A DNA stretch of 64,000 nucleotides from DATKDF01 sp963752045 (GTDB lineage Bacteria; Acidobacteriota; Vicinamibacteria; Vicinamibacterales; SCN-69-37). The notes beneath the pieces were generated by a model. The model was not told the origin of the DNA. It was given only the letters and a program-made list of their open reading frames with translations, and did no database searches. The stretch covers positions 558,001 to 622,000 of the forward strand of contig CAVVWN010000008.1 of the NCBI GenBank assembly GCA_963752045.1, in the 5' to 3' direction. Each line of letters starts with the position of its first letter. Position 1 is the stretch's first letter. Below, one piece after another: positions 1-10,107 of this stretch. Position numbers and translations under genes: made by a program.

Positions 1-732
1 GGCCTTGTCCTGGTAGTAGCTGCCGATGACGTGCCAGGCCTCCGGGTTGTTGGGCTCGAGGTCGGCGCGCTTCTGGAAGGCCTCGATCGTCTTCTCGAAG
101 TCACCCTGCCGGTTGTAGTAGCCGGCCTGGATCTGGTATCCGACCGGATCGCTCGGCCGAACGTCGACGGCCTGCTGGAAGAGCGCCTCGGCCTGTTCGT
201 AGTCGCCCTGATCTTCGTACATCTTGGCCAGGGCCTGATAGAAGGCCGGCTCGTCCGGCTGGAGCTCGATGAGCTGCTTGGCGACCGGAACCGCCCGCTC
301 GAAGTCGTTCAGCTTGTCCGGGCCGTAGGCCTGAATCAGGTACTCATAGGCGCGCTGCCGGATGAACTGCTGCTGTTCGCCCTCGGCGCTCTCGAGCTGC
401 TGGATGGCCTTCTCGTAGTATTCGACGGCCTTGGGCAGGAAGCTGTCGTTTTCAACCTCTCCCTTGCGGGCCGGCTTGTAGAGGTTGTCGTATGAGTTCC
501 CGAGGAAGAAGTAGGCAAACCCCAGGATTTCGTTGCTCTCGTCGGGGTTGTGCGCGATGGCAGCCTCGTAGCGCCCGATCGCGGCTCGGTAGTCGGCCTT
601 GTTGTACAGGTTGTTGGCGTCCTGAAAGGCCTTGAGTGAGCGGATGTTGGCGATCGAGTACCTGCCGCAGGCGGCCGTCACCACACCCAGCGCGAGGACG
701 AGCACGGCCATCCTGGTGAATCGAGAGTGCAT
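1..732 (-). CDS. TPR-repeat lipoprotein (C-terminus cut by window edge)
   Basis: This is the first 244 codons of a gene that runs off the left edge. The N-terminus is a lipoprotein signal: basic start, hydrophobic stretch, then VTAAC with the lipidated Cys at residue 22. The remainder is a chain of tetratricopeptide repeats with the usual A/G/Y/P pattern (for example 'YYEKAIQQLESAEGEQQ', 'QALAKMYEDQGDYEQAEALF', 'GYYNRQGDFEKTIEAFQ'). TPR lipoproteins act as periplasmic or outer-membrane scaffolds; no partner can be named. The ATG at 732 follows an AAAGGGG ribosome site, and a good sigma70 promoter lies upstream (795-824). It is divergent from rel. Confidence 0.85.
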   Translation of the reverse strand, partial: MHSRFTRMAVLVLALGVVTAACGRYSIANIRSLKAFQDANNLYNKADYRAAIGRYEAAIAHNPDESNEILGFAYFFLGNSYDNLYKPARKGEVENDSFLPKAVEYYEKAIQQLESAEGEQQQFIRQRAYEYLIQAYGPDKLNDFERAVPVAKQLIELQPDEPAFYQALAKMYEDQGDYEQAEALFQQAVDVRPSDPVGYQIQAGYYNRQGDFEKTIEAFQKRADLEPNNPEAWHVIGSYYQDKA

Positions 733-794
733 GTTTTTCCCCTTTCGCCTCCGGGAACCTACTTCGGGAGAAATCTGGTCCGAGACGTCCGGCC

Positions 795-824
795 AGTATA
801 GTGAACGTCAAAAAACTCCGTCAA
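795..824 (-). promoter_or_regulatory. Sigma70-type promoter of the TPR lipoprotein gene
   Basis: On the minus strand TTGACG (complement of 819-824) lies 18 bases before TATACT (complement of 795-800), about 62 bases upstream of the start at 732. A second TTGACG overlaps the spacer and is badly placed. Confidence 0.6.
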
Positions 825-959
825 GCGACGCCGCCACGCGCTCGGGCACAGTTTGCCCCGTGTTTTCGGGCTCTGCCGGCCCTTTCCGGTATCATGCATC
901 GTGGACGGGCGATGCCCGGCCGTCGACCGGCGAGGCTATTCCCTTAGACACCACTGTTC

Positions 960-3116
<2,157 letters not shown>

Positions 3117-3123
3117 CGCGCCC

Positions 3124-3149
3124 CCGGCCGGGTCGGCTGCCCGGGCCGG
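3124..3149. terminator. Hairpin between convergent rel and ridA
   Basis: CCGGCCGGG (3124-3132) can pair with CCCGGGCCGG (3140-3149) with a single bulged base. It lies between the two stop codons, a position suiting a two-way terminator, but no U-tract follows on either strand. Confidence 0.4.
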
Positions 3150-3530
3150 TCAGTCGAGCTTGGCGATCAGGTCGATCTCGACCCGCACACCCTTGGGGAG
3201 CGCCGCGGCCTGGACGGTGGCCCGGGCCGGCGCCGGCGGTGAGAAATAGCCAGCGTAGACCTCGTTCATGGCCGCAAAATCTGCCATGTCCGCCAGATAG
3301 ACGGTGGTCTTCACGACGTGCCCGAACCCGGCCCCGGCGGCGGCCAGGATGGCAGCCAGGTTATCGAAGACCCGCCGGGTTTCCTCGGCTATCGTGCCCG
3401 ACACGAGGGTGCCCGTCGCCGGGTCGAGGGGAATTTGTCCAGAAACGAAGAGAAATCCCCCGGCGGCGATGGCCTGGCTGTACGGGCCAATGGCAGCCGG
3501 GGCGTTGGTGGTGGCCACAGCCTTTCGCAT
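3150..3530 (-). CDS. ridA: RidA family enamine/imine deaminase
   Basis: A 126-residue RidA (YjgF/YER057c) protein, which hydrolyses reactive 2-aminoacrylate-type enamines released by PLP enzymes. Family hallmarks are 'APAAIGPYSQAI' at the N-terminus, 'FVSGQIPLDPATG', 'VVKTTVYLADMADFAAMNEVY', and 'PARATVQAAALPKGVRVEID' with the conserved Arg that binds the substrate carboxylate. The ATG at 3530 gives the standard N-terminus; an in-frame start further upstream would run into rpmB. It begins five bases after the rpmB stop codon, so the two are probably cotranscribed. Confidence 0.93.
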   Translation of the reverse strand: MRKAVATTNAPAAIGPYSQAIAAGGFLFVSGQIPLDPATGTLVSGTIAEETRRVFDNLAAILAAAGAGFGHVVKTTVYLADMADFAAMNEVYAGYFSPPAPARATVQAAALPKGVRVEIDLIAKLD

Positions 3531-3535
3531 GGGGC

Positions 3536-3727
3536 TCAGGCGACCTTGGTGACCTTGTTGGACCGGATGCAGCGGGTGCACACCCGAATGCGCCGGATGC
3601 CGCCATTGACGACCGCCCGGACCCGCTGGAGGTTCGGCTCGAAGCGGCGCGACCGGACGTTGTGCGCGTGACTGATCGTCCGGCCGTACACCGGCTTCTT
3701 TCCACAGATTTCACACTCTTTGGCCAT
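3536..3727 (-). CDS. rpmB: 50S ribosomal protein L28
   Basis: A 63-residue bL28 of the zinc-binding type, with CEIC near the N-terminus and CTRC near the C-terminus forming a four-cysteine site. 'GNN'-type spacing is replaced by 'SHAHNVRSRRFEPNLQRVR', which contains the family core. The ATG at 3727 is preceded by GAGG eight bases upstream; a GTG one codon earlier is also in frame. An extended -10 box lies about 50 bases upstream (3775-3780). It is followed at once by ridA. Confidence 0.95.
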   Translation of the reverse strand: MAKECEICGKKPVYGRTISHAHNVRSRRFEPNLQRVRAVVNGGIRRIRVCTRCIRSNKVTKVA

Positions 3728-4054
3728 CACTTTGCCTCACGGCGGCGACTCTTTTCCGCCACTCGAAACGTCCAAGTATAGCAAACCGGCCGCGCCGTTG
3801 GCCGGGACCGGGCCGGCGGGAGCGGATAGAACCAATTCCGGCGCGTTGAACGTCTAAGGGGTGTGACCAGGGGGCCCTCGGTTCCCGGTCCCGGAAGTGA
3901 GCCACTTCCGTGGTGAAGAAACGACACGGCCGACGCAATTTGCGGACGCTGATTGAAGATTTCCTAGCCCGAGTGGGAGGGCCGCCTTGGCATCCCAATT
4001 GCTAGGCAAACTGGTACTTGACGGGGTTTTTTGAGGGGGAGAAGGGAGACGGTC
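3728..4054. other. Divergent intergenic region between rpmB and the DksA-like gene
   Basis: This 327-base gap holds no plausible gene. It contains the rpmB -10 element (TATACT on the minus strand, complement of 3775-3780, in an extended TTGC context), a short palindrome at 3893-3909 and the GGGAGA ribosome site of the DksA-like gene. No clear -10/-35 pair for the rightward gene could be picked out. Confidence 0.6.
3893..3909. repeat. Short palindrome GGAAGTG-AGC-CACTTCC
   Basis: Perfect 7-bp arms (8 bp counting the flanking C/G) around a 3-base loop, in the middle of the rpmB/DksA-like divergent spacer. It could be an operator or an RNA hairpin in the leader of the rightward gene. There is no direct evidence for either. 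Confidence 0.35.
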
Positions 4055-4501
4055 ATGAGCCGACGCATCAAGAAGGCCGAGGTGGCTGCCGACCGCCATG
4101 TCGAGCTGAAGCGCATTCTTGAGGAGCGACGTCGCGAGATCCTCAGCGAAGTGCAGGAGAAGATGCGTGACGTGCGGACCGAGGGCGCCTCAGGCGAAGG
4201 GCAGGGAGTGCTCGACGCCGCTGAAACGTCCGAGGCGGACATTCAGGACGACATCGAGTTCGCGCTGCTGCAGCTGAAGGCCGAGACGCTCCAGCGAATC
4301 GACGAGGCACTTGCGCGCCATGCAGAGGGCACCTACGGCGACTGTTTCGAGTGCGGCGAGGAAATCTCGGAGCGCCGGCTGCGGGCACTGCCCTTCGCGG
4401 TTCGATGCCGGGAGTGCGAGGAAGAACGCGAGGTGGCCGAGCGGCGCGAGCGCATGGTGAGTCAGCGGCGCGCGGCAGGTTCGCTGATAGACCTGACCTG
4501 A
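4055..4501 (+). CDS. DksA/TraR-type C4 zinc-finger protein
   Basis: A 148-residue protein of the DksA/TraR superfamily, which binds the secondary channel of RNA polymerase and modulates initiation, often together with ppGpp. The first half is a predicted helical coiled coil (residues about 10-80). The C-terminal finger is CxxC-x17-CxxC ('CFECGEE' to 'CRECEEE'). The coiled-coil tip lacks the canonical DxxDxA signature of DksA; the nearest stretch reads 'LDAAETSEADIQDD', so RNA polymerase action may differ. The ATG at 4055 has GGGAGA eight bases upstream; an in-frame TTG at 4031 is less likely. It sits two genes from rel. Confidence 0.85.
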   Translation: MSRRIKKAEVAADRHVELKRILEERRREILSEVQEKMRDVRTEGASGEGQGVLDAAETSEADIQDDIEFALLQLKAETLQRIDEALARHAEGTYGDCFECGEEISERRLRALPFAVRCRECEEEREVAERRERMVSQRRAAGSLIDLT

Positions 4502-4531
4502 TTCGGCACCCTTTACGCCGACGATCGTAAA

Positions 4532-4552
4532 GGTCCCGCCGATGGCGGGACC
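4532..4552. repeat. Perfect hairpin GGTCCCGCC-GAT-GGCGGGACC upstream of lon
   Basis: Nine-bp arms with a three-base loop, 31 bases after the zinc-finger gene stop codon and about 100 bases before lon. No T-run follows, so it could be a terminator of the upstream gene, an attenuator or a regulatory hairpin in the lon leader. Confidence 0.5.
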
Positions 4553-4652
4553 GTGCGATACCCACCATCGGCATCGGTAATTCGACGACGAATTCCGGGC
4601 GCGGAGTGTCCGCGCCCCGCGGGGCGGCCGGGTCGCCCCGCGCGAGGAGGCC

Positions 4653-7079
4653 ATGATGACCGACCAGGCTGGACCGGTTTCGCCAGGCACAGAGCCGGGG
4701 CATGCCGTGCCGTCGAACGTGCCGGCGCTGCCACTTCGCGATACGGTGCTGTTTCCGAACTCCTTCATGCCGCTGGCCGTCGCACGGCCGAGCTCGGTGC
4801 GTCTCGTCGACGAGGCGATCGCGGCCGGCAAGCTCATTGGTGTCTTCACTCAGCGGGATCCGTCGCACGACGATCCGGGCCAGGAGGACCTCTATCCGAT
4901 CGGCACGCTGACGCACGTCCACAAGATGTTCAAGCTGCCCGACGGCAGCCTCAGGCTGATCGTCCAGGGGCTCTCCCGGCTTCGGCTGGGCACCATCACG
5001 TCGAGCGATCCGTACCTGCGAGCGGACGTCACCGAAGCCGAGGACATCGTCCACGGCGAGGACGCGCTCGAGGTCGACGCCCTGCAGCGTAACGTGCGGA
5101 CGAACTTCCACCAGGTCGTCCAGCTCTCGCCCGTGCTGTCGGACGACCTGACGACGCTCGCCGCCAACATCGTCGATCCGAGCCGGCTCTCCGACTTCGT
5201 GGCGTCGAGCCTGAGCTCGCTCACGACGGCTGCCCGGCAGGACCTGCTGGCCACGCTCGACGTGCGCGCGCGCCTGAACCAGCTCAATCGGATTCTGACC
5301 AAGGAGCTCGAAGTCCTCGAGCTGGGCTCGAAGATCCAGTCCCAGGTGCAGTCCGAGGTTGGCCGCAACCAGCGCGAGTACCTGCTGCGCGAGCAGATGA
5401 AGGCCATCCAGAAGGAACTCGGGGAAGGGGATGACCAGGCGCGCGAGATCGACGAGCTCCGGGAGCGCATCGACGCAGCCGGCATGCCGGACGACGTCAA
5501 GAAGGAAGCCGTCCGCGAGCTGGATCGGCTGTCGAAGATGCCGGTTGCGGCGGCCGAATACACGGTGGCGCGCACCTACATCGACTGGCTGATCACGCTG
5601 CCGTGGTCGGTGCGCAGCGACGAATCCATCGACCTCGCGCACGCACAGCAGGTGCTCGACGCCGAGCACTCCGGTCTGCACCGGGCCAAGGACCGCATCC
5701 TGGAATACCTGGCCGTTCGCAAGCTCAAGCCCGACGTGAAAGGGCCGATTCTCTGCTTCGTGGGGCCTCCGGGCGTGGGCAAGACGTCTCTGGCCCGGTC
5801 GATCGCCTCGTCGATCGGACGGAAGTTCGTGCGCGTGTCACTGGGCGGCATGCGCGACGAAGCGGAAATCCGTGGGCATCGCCGCACGTATATCGGGGCG
5901 CTGCCGGGCCAGGTCATTCAGGGGCTCCGGCGCGCCGGAGCGCGCAATCCGGTGTTCATCCTCGACGAGATCGACAAGCTCGGGGCCGACTTTCGGGGCG
6001 ACCCGGCATCGGCGCTGCTCGAGGTGCTCGATCCCGAGCAGAACCATGCCTTCCGCGACCACTATCTCGACGTGCCGTTCGACCTGTCGGAGGTGCTCTT
6101 CATCACGACGGCCAACGTGCTCGATACGATTCCTCCGCCCCTGCGCGATCGGATGGAGGTACTCGAGATCGCGGGGTACACCGAAGAGGAAAAGGTCCAG
6201 ATCGCGCGCGAGCATCTCATCACGAAGCAGGTCGTGAACCACGGCCTCGCGGTCGAGGAGGTCAGCTTTTCCGACGACGCCGTCCGTCACATCGTGCGGG
6301 GCTACACCCGTGAGGCGGGCGTGCGGAGTCTCGAGCGCGAGATCGGCGCCATCTGCCGGAAGATCGCCAGACGCCGTGCCGAGGGACAGACGGGTGCCGT
6401 GGTCGTCACTCCCGTGGTCATCGAGGACATGCTCGGCGCGCCCCGGCACATCGAAGAAGAGCTTCGCGACCGCACGCGCGACCCGGGCGTGGCAATCGGC
6501 CTCGCCTGGACCGCCGTCGGCGGCGACGTGCTCTTCATCGAAGCGTCGCGCATGGCCGGCAGCAACCAGTTGACGCTCACCGGTCAGCTCGGCGACGTGA
6601 TGAAGGAGTCGGCCCGGATCGCGCTGTCGTGGTTCCGCGCCCACGCCGCCCGGTACGGCGTGGATCCCAACTTCTACAAGGACGCGGAGATTCACCTGCA
6701 CGTCCCCTCAGGAGCTATTCCAAAGGACGGTCCGTCGGCCGGCATCACGCTCGTGACGGCGCTCGCTTCAGCGCTCTCGGGCCGGCCCGTGCGGCCGGAC
6801 CTCGCCATGACGGGCGAAATCACCCTCTCGGGGCGCATCCTGCCGGTCGGAGGCATCAAGGAGAAGGTGCTGGCGGCGCGCCGAGCCGGCATCAGGGACG
6901 TGATTCTGCCCAGGCAGAACGAGAAGAACGTCCGCGAAGATCTCACCGACGATCTGCGGAAGGGCCTCGTGGTCCACTATGTGGACGAAATGGACGAGGT
7001 CCTCGCGCTGGCGCTGACCCCGGCCGGGCAGGGCCGAGCGACGACGCGCGTCGCCCGGATGAGCGACGTGCCCAACTAG
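4653..7079 (+). CDS. lon: ATP-dependent Lon protease (LonA)
   Basis: An 808-residue LonA, the cytoplasmic AAA+ serine protease that degrades damaged and regulatory proteins. The N-terminal LON substrate-binding domain opens with 'VPALPLRDTVLFPNSFMPL'. The AAA+ module has Walker A 'GPPGVGKTSL' near residue 370 and Walker B 'VFILDEIDKLG'. The C-terminal protease domain has the Ser-Lys dyad: 'PKDGPSAGIT' with Ser near residue 695 and 'GGIKEKVLAARRAG' with Lys near 737. The ATG at 4653 follows GAGGAGG; a second ATG is the next codon. The gene ends just before a long palindromic element and is convergent with the NUDIX gene. Confidence 0.98.
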   Translation: MMTDQAGPVSPGTEPGHAVPSNVPALPLRDTVLFPNSFMPLAVARPSSVRLVDEAIAAGKLIGVFTQRDPSHDDPGQEDLYPIGTLTHVHKMFKLPDGSLRLIVQGLSRLRLGTITSSDPYLRADVTEAEDIVHGEDALEVDALQRNVRTNFHQVVQLSPVLSDDLTTLAANIVDPSRLSDFVASSLSSLTTAARQDLLATLDVRARLNQLNRILTKELEVLELGSKIQSQVQSEVGRNQREYLLREQMKAIQKELGEGDDQAREIDELRERIDAAGMPDDVKKEAVRELDRLSKMPVAAAEYTVARTYIDWLITLPWSVRSDESIDLAHAQQVLDAEHSGLHRAKDRILEYLAVRKLKPDVKGPILCFVGPPGVGKTSLARSIASSIGRKFVRVSLGGMRDEAEIRGHRRTYIGALPGQVIQGLRRAGARNPVFILDEIDKLGADFRGDPASALLEVLDPEQNHAFRDHYLDVPFDLSEVLFITTANVLDTIPPPLRDRMEVLEIAGYTEEEKVQIAREHLITKQVVNHGLAVEEVSFSDDAVRHIVRGYTREAGVRSLEREIGAICRKIARRRAEGQTGAVVVTPVVIEDMLGAPRHIEEELRDRTRDPGVAIGLAWTAVGGDVLFIEASRMAGSNQLTLTGQLGDVMKESARIALSWFRAHAARYGVDPNFYKDAEIHLHVPSGAIPKDGPSAGITLVTALASALSGRPVRPDLAMTGEITLSGRILPVGGIKEKVLAARRAGIRDVILPRQNEKNVREDLTDDLRKGLVVHYVDEMDEVLALALTPAGQGRATTRVARMSDVPN

Positions 7080-7081
7080 CC

Positions 7082-7233
7082 GCTATAGCGGTTTGCAGGA
7101 AGCGCCCACCGAAAAGGAGGGGGAGATTTGCACAGGAGAGGGACGGGTCTCGCTTGCGCGAGCAAGACCCGTCCCCCTCCTGTGCAAATCTCCCCTTCCC
7201 GTGCGGCTACAGAGAACTGCAAACCGCTATAGC
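7082..7233. repeat. Long palindromic element 1 (MITE/REP-like)
   Basis: A 152-bp nested inverted repeat fills the space between lon and the NUDIX gene. Outer arms are 17-bp perfect (7082-7098 with 7217-7233, ending in the GCTATAGCGG/CCGCTATAGC sequence). Inner arms of 31 bp (7120-7150 with 7165-7195) differ at one base, and the tip (7151-7164) is itself nearly self-complementary. The inner arm contains AGACCCGTCCCCCT, which recurs exactly in element 2 at 51374-51387. There is no coding potential. It could serve as a two-way terminator or be a non-autonomous mobile repeat. Confidence 0.85.
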
Positions 7234-7235
7234 CG

Positions 7236-7769
7236 CTAGCCGATCAGGTGGAGGCCGCAGATGGTCTTCATGTCGCTGATGACGCCACCCCGGATCATCC
7301 GCCGTACGTCGGCAACGCTGAACGCCCGCGGCTCGATCTGCTCGTCCTCATCGCCGGCGACCGGGCGGGCCGGCGGCCTGAGCCCCGTGCAGCGGTAGAA
7401 GATCATCCGCTCGTCGCAGAAGCCCGGCGTCGGGAAGAACGTGCCCAGGCGCTCGATATGGGCCGCGCGCAGGCCGATTTCCTCGGCGCATTCGCGGCGC
7501 GCCGCCCGGTCCGGTCGTTCACCCGGCTCGAGCGAGCCGGCCGGCAGCTCCCAGATCCATCGCCCGATGGCCCACCTGAACTGGCGAATCAGGATGACCG
7601 ACCCGGGTGTCGGCTGCGGCACGAGGACCACCGAGCCTCGATGCCGAACGACGTCGTAGACGGCGCGGTGGCCGCTCGAGAGCGTGACCGCCTCTCGCGT
7701 CACGTCGAAGATCGGGCCTCGAAAACGAACCGTCCGCGAACGTCGGACCGGAATGGAGCGCTCGTCCAT
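7236..7769 (-). CDS. NUDIX hydrolase (ADP-ribose pyrophosphatase-like)
   Basis: A 177-residue NUDIX enzyme. The Nudix box is complete: G-x5-E-x7-REx-xEE-xG in 'GSLEPGERPDRAARRECAEE' followed by IGL. The upstream 'FRGPIFDVTREAVTLSSGHR' and downstream 'FFPTPGFCDERMIFYRCTGL' resemble the ADP-ribose/nucleoside-diphosphate-sugar pyrophosphatase branch (NudF-like); the actual substrate cannot be read. The ATG at 7769 has AAAGGA upstream; a TTG at 7787 overlapping rluD is the alternative. It is the last gene of the ileS-lspA-lgt-rluD operon. Confidence 0.9.
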   Translation of the reverse strand: MDERSIPVRRSRTVRFRGPIFDVTREAVTLSSGHRAVYDVVRHRGSVVLVPQPTPGSVILIRQFRWAIGRWIWELPAGSLEPGERPDRAARRECAEEIGLRAAHIERLGTFFPTPGFCDERMIFYRCTGLRPPARPVAGDEDEQIEPRAFSVADVRRMIRGGVISDMKTICGLHLIG

Positions 7770-7783
7770 CGGTGCAGTTCCTT

Positions 7784-8752
7784 TCAACTCTCCGGATGCC
7801 TGGATGTGAGCCGGAGGTCGCTCACGATCGCGTCGAGGTCCGCCGGGAGCGGCGCATCGAACACCATCCGGACGCCCGTGCGGGGATGCCGGAACGCGAG
7901 TCGCGTGGCATGGAGGAACGGCCGGCCCACGCGCGACGCCGGGCGCAGCCGGACGGCGACGTCTTTGCGGCCGCCCCCGTAGAGCGCGTCGCCGACGACC
8001 GGATGCCCGGCTTCGCTCAGGTGCACGCGAATCTGATGCGTGCGTCCGGTGGCGATACGAACGCGGACCAGCGTCACGCCCCCGAGCGGCTCAGCATCGA
8101 CGACGGTGGAGAGGGCCGTCCGTCCACGGTCCGAACGCCCCGACATCTTGAGACGGTGCCGCGCATCACGCCCAACCGGCGTATCGATGACCTGGCCGGC
8201 CGACCCGGTTCCCCAGACGAGGGCGAGGTACTCCTTCTCGACTTCACGTTCCTGGAACTGACGCGCGAGGTCGCGGTGCGCGGCGTCGTGCTTGGCGATG
8301 ACCATCAGTCCCGAGGTGCCCCGATCGAGACGGTGCACGATGCCGGGACGCTCCGTCCCGCCGATGCCGCTCAGGCCTCCAACATGATGCAGCAGCGCGT
8401 TGACCAGGGTGCCGCTGGCGTGCCCGGCGCCCGGATGCACCACCATGCCGGCCGGCTTGTCGATCACGGCCAGGTCCTCGTCGTCGTACACGACCGTCAG
8501 GGGCAGGTCCTCCGGGCGGGGGCGCGCGGCGGCAGGTGGGGGGACATGGACGTCCACGCGAAGGCCGGCATCGACCAGGCGCGCCGGTTTGGCGCTGCCG
8601 GTCGACACCGCGACGTGTCCGTCCCGAATCAGCTGCTGAACGCGGGCCCGCGAGAGGTCTGGCAGGTGACGGGCCACGAACTGATCGAGCCGCAGTCCCT
8701 CGTCCGCGGCGGTTACGACCAGCCGGCGGTCGCTGGCCGCCTCGGCCGCCAT
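7784..8752 (-). CDS. rluD: RluA-family 23S rRNA pseudouridine synthase (RluD-like)
   Basis: A 322-residue pseudouridine synthase. An N-terminal S4 RNA-binding domain (residues about 18-75, 'LRLDQFVARHLPDLSRARVQ') precedes the catalytic domain, with the signature 'HRLDRGTSGLMVIAK' carrying the nucleophilic Asp. The S4 domain and size fit RluD/RluC, which modify helix 69 or neighbouring positions of 23S rRNA; the exact target is inferred. The start ATG lies one base after the lgt stop codon, consistent with translational coupling. Confidence 0.92.
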   Translation of the reverse strand: MAAEAASDRRLVVTAADEGLRLDQFVARHLPDLSRARVQQLIRDGHVAVSTGSAKPARLVDAGLRVDVHVPPPAAARPRPEDLPLTVVYDDEDLAVIDKPAGMVVHPGAGHASGTLVNALLHHVGGLSGIGGTERPGIVHRLDRGTSGLMVIAKHDAAHRDLARQFQEREVEKEYLALVWGTGSAGQVIDTPVGRDARHRLKMSGRSDRGRTALSTVVDAEPLGGVTLVRVRIATGRTHQIRVHLSEAGHPVVGDALYGGGRKDVAVRLRPASRVGRPFLHATRLAFRHPRTGVRMVFDAPLPADLDAIVSDLRLTSRHPES

Positions 8753-8753
8753 C

Positions 8754-9527
8754 TCAGGCCGTCGCGCGCGCGCGCAGGCGCCACAGCATGAACAGGCTCA
8801 CCGGCACGATCACCACCGAGACGAACTGCGAGGTCGACAGGCCCATCATCGCGCCTCGGGGATCGCCGCGGAACATCTCGACGACGAATCGCGAGATTCC
8901 ATAGAGCAACATGTAGCCCCAGAACGTCCGTCCGGGGAACGGCCGGCCGCGCCGCTCGGTGACGAGCAGCAGAATCAGGATCAGCGTTTCGGCGCCGGCG
9001 TCGTAGAGCTGTGTCGGATGGAGCGCTTCGTTGAGCGGAGTGCCGACGTTTGCCGCCGCAGCCGGGTCGGTGAACGTGATGCCCCAGGGCAGATCGGTGG
9101 GACGGCCGTAACAGCAGCCGGCCAGCAGGCAGCCGAACCGGCCGACGATGTGTCCGAGGGCGATACCCGGCGCGATGAGGTCCGCCGTGGTCCAGAGCGG
9201 CAGTCGGTACCGGCGGACGAGCACGATGGCGACGGCGAGCGCGCCCAGCAGGCCGCCGTAGAAGACACCGCCGGCCCGGACGAGCGAGAAGAGCTCACGA
9301 GGCTGGGACAGGAAGTAGTCGAGGTCGACGACGACGAGCATCAGCTTCGCGCCGACGAGCGCGGCGATGATGAGGTAGATGCCCAGGTCCATGACCTTCG
9401 TGCCGTCCAGCCCGGCGCGGCGGGCCCGCACAACCGCCAGCTGGAGGCCCGCCAGATAGGCAAGGGCCAGGAGTACGCCGTACGAGTAGACGGGCCACCC
9501 GCCGATCTCAAACAGAATGGGATGCAT
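8754..9527 (-). CDS. lgt: Prolipoprotein diacylglyceryl transferase
   Basis: Lgt, 257 residues, an inner-membrane enzyme that transfers diacylglycerol from phosphatidylglycerol to the lipobox Cys of prolipoproteins. The family core is 'GRFGCLLAGCCYGRPT', where most homologues have GRxGNFxNGE; this cysteine-rich form is common outside Proteobacteria. About seven membrane segments are visible, starting with 'SYGVLLALAYLAG'. It overlaps lspA by 20 bp, so the first two lipoprotein maturation enzymes are encoded as a coupled pair. Several lipoproteins in the window (TPR protein, sugar-binding protein, epimerase) would be its substrates. Confidence 0.96.
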   Translation of the reverse strand: MHPILFEIGGWPVYSYGVLLALAYLAGLQLAVVRARRAGLDGTKVMDLGIYLIIAALVGAKLMLVVVDLDYFLSQPRELFSLVRAGGVFYGGLLGALAVAIVLVRRYRLPLWTTADLIAPGIALGHIVGRFGCLLAGCCYGRPTDLPWGITFTDPAAAANVGTPLNEALHPTQLYDAGAETLILILLLVTERRGRPFPGRTFWGYMLLYGISRFVVEMFRGDPRGAMMGLSTSQFVSVVIVPVSLFMLWRLRARATA

Positions 9528-10107
9528 GTCGGCTCACCAATAGCAGGTCGACGAACACGAGAATCGCTCCAATCGTAATCGAGGCATCCGCGACGTTGAA
9601 GGCCCAGAAGTGCCACGAGCCCCAGTACACGTCGACGAAGTCGGTGACGTAGCCCAGGCGGAGCCGGTCGATCAGATTGCCGAGCGCGCCACCGAGGATG
9701 ACTGACAGTCCCAGCCGGGCGAGTCGCTCCTCGGGTCGAATGTGCCGGGCGTAATAGGCGATGCCGACGAGCGCGCCGAGTGCCAGGAGCGTCGTCACGA
9801 GCTTCTGGTAGGAGCCGTCCAGGTTGTTGAGAAAGCCGAATGCCACCCCGGGGTTGTGGACGTGAACCAGGTCGAGAAAGTCGGGGATGACGCGGACGCT
9901 GCCGAAGAGGGGAATCGTCGCGATGATCGCCAGTTTCGAGGCCTGGTCGGCGGCGATGATGGCGCCGACCAGCCACCAGCGCACGCCAAGCCCGGTCGGT
10001 GCGATGACAGGGGCAGTCTCGATCGGTGCTCCGGTCGCGGCGGAAGGCGCTTCGGTCGTGCCAGTCAGGCCCGGCTCGTTTCCGGCGCTGGTTTCAGGCT
10101 GGTGCAC
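9508..10107 (-). CDS. lspA: Lipoprotein signal peptidase II
   Basis: LspA, 199 residues, the membrane aspartyl protease that removes signal peptides from diacylated prolipoproteins. The catalytic Asp pair is in 'GALGNLIDRLRLG' and 'FNVADASITIG', and four membrane segments are visible. The protein has an unusual 40-residue Ala/Pro/Thr-rich N-terminal extension before the first membrane helix ('RWWLVGAIIAADQASK'). This depends on the GTG at 10107, which overlaps the ileS stop by 14 bp; a later start would remove the extension. It lies in the ileS-lspA-lgt order seen in many bacteria. Confidence 0.95.
   Translation of the reverse strand: MHQPETSAGNEPGLTGTTEAPSAATGAPIETAPVIAPTGLGVRWWLVGAIIAADQASKLAIIATIPLFGSVRVIPDFLDLVHVHNPGVAFGFLNNLDGSYQKLVTTLLALGALVGIAYYARHIRPEERLARLGLSVILGGALGNLIDRLRLGYVTDFVDVYWGSWHFWAFNVADASITIGAILVFVDLLLVSRHASHSV

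Noticed and set aside
7120..7195. Element 1 as a CRISPR unit or riboswitch
   Set aside because: No repeat-spacer series, no cas genes, and it lies between convergent stop codons, so a leader role is impossible.
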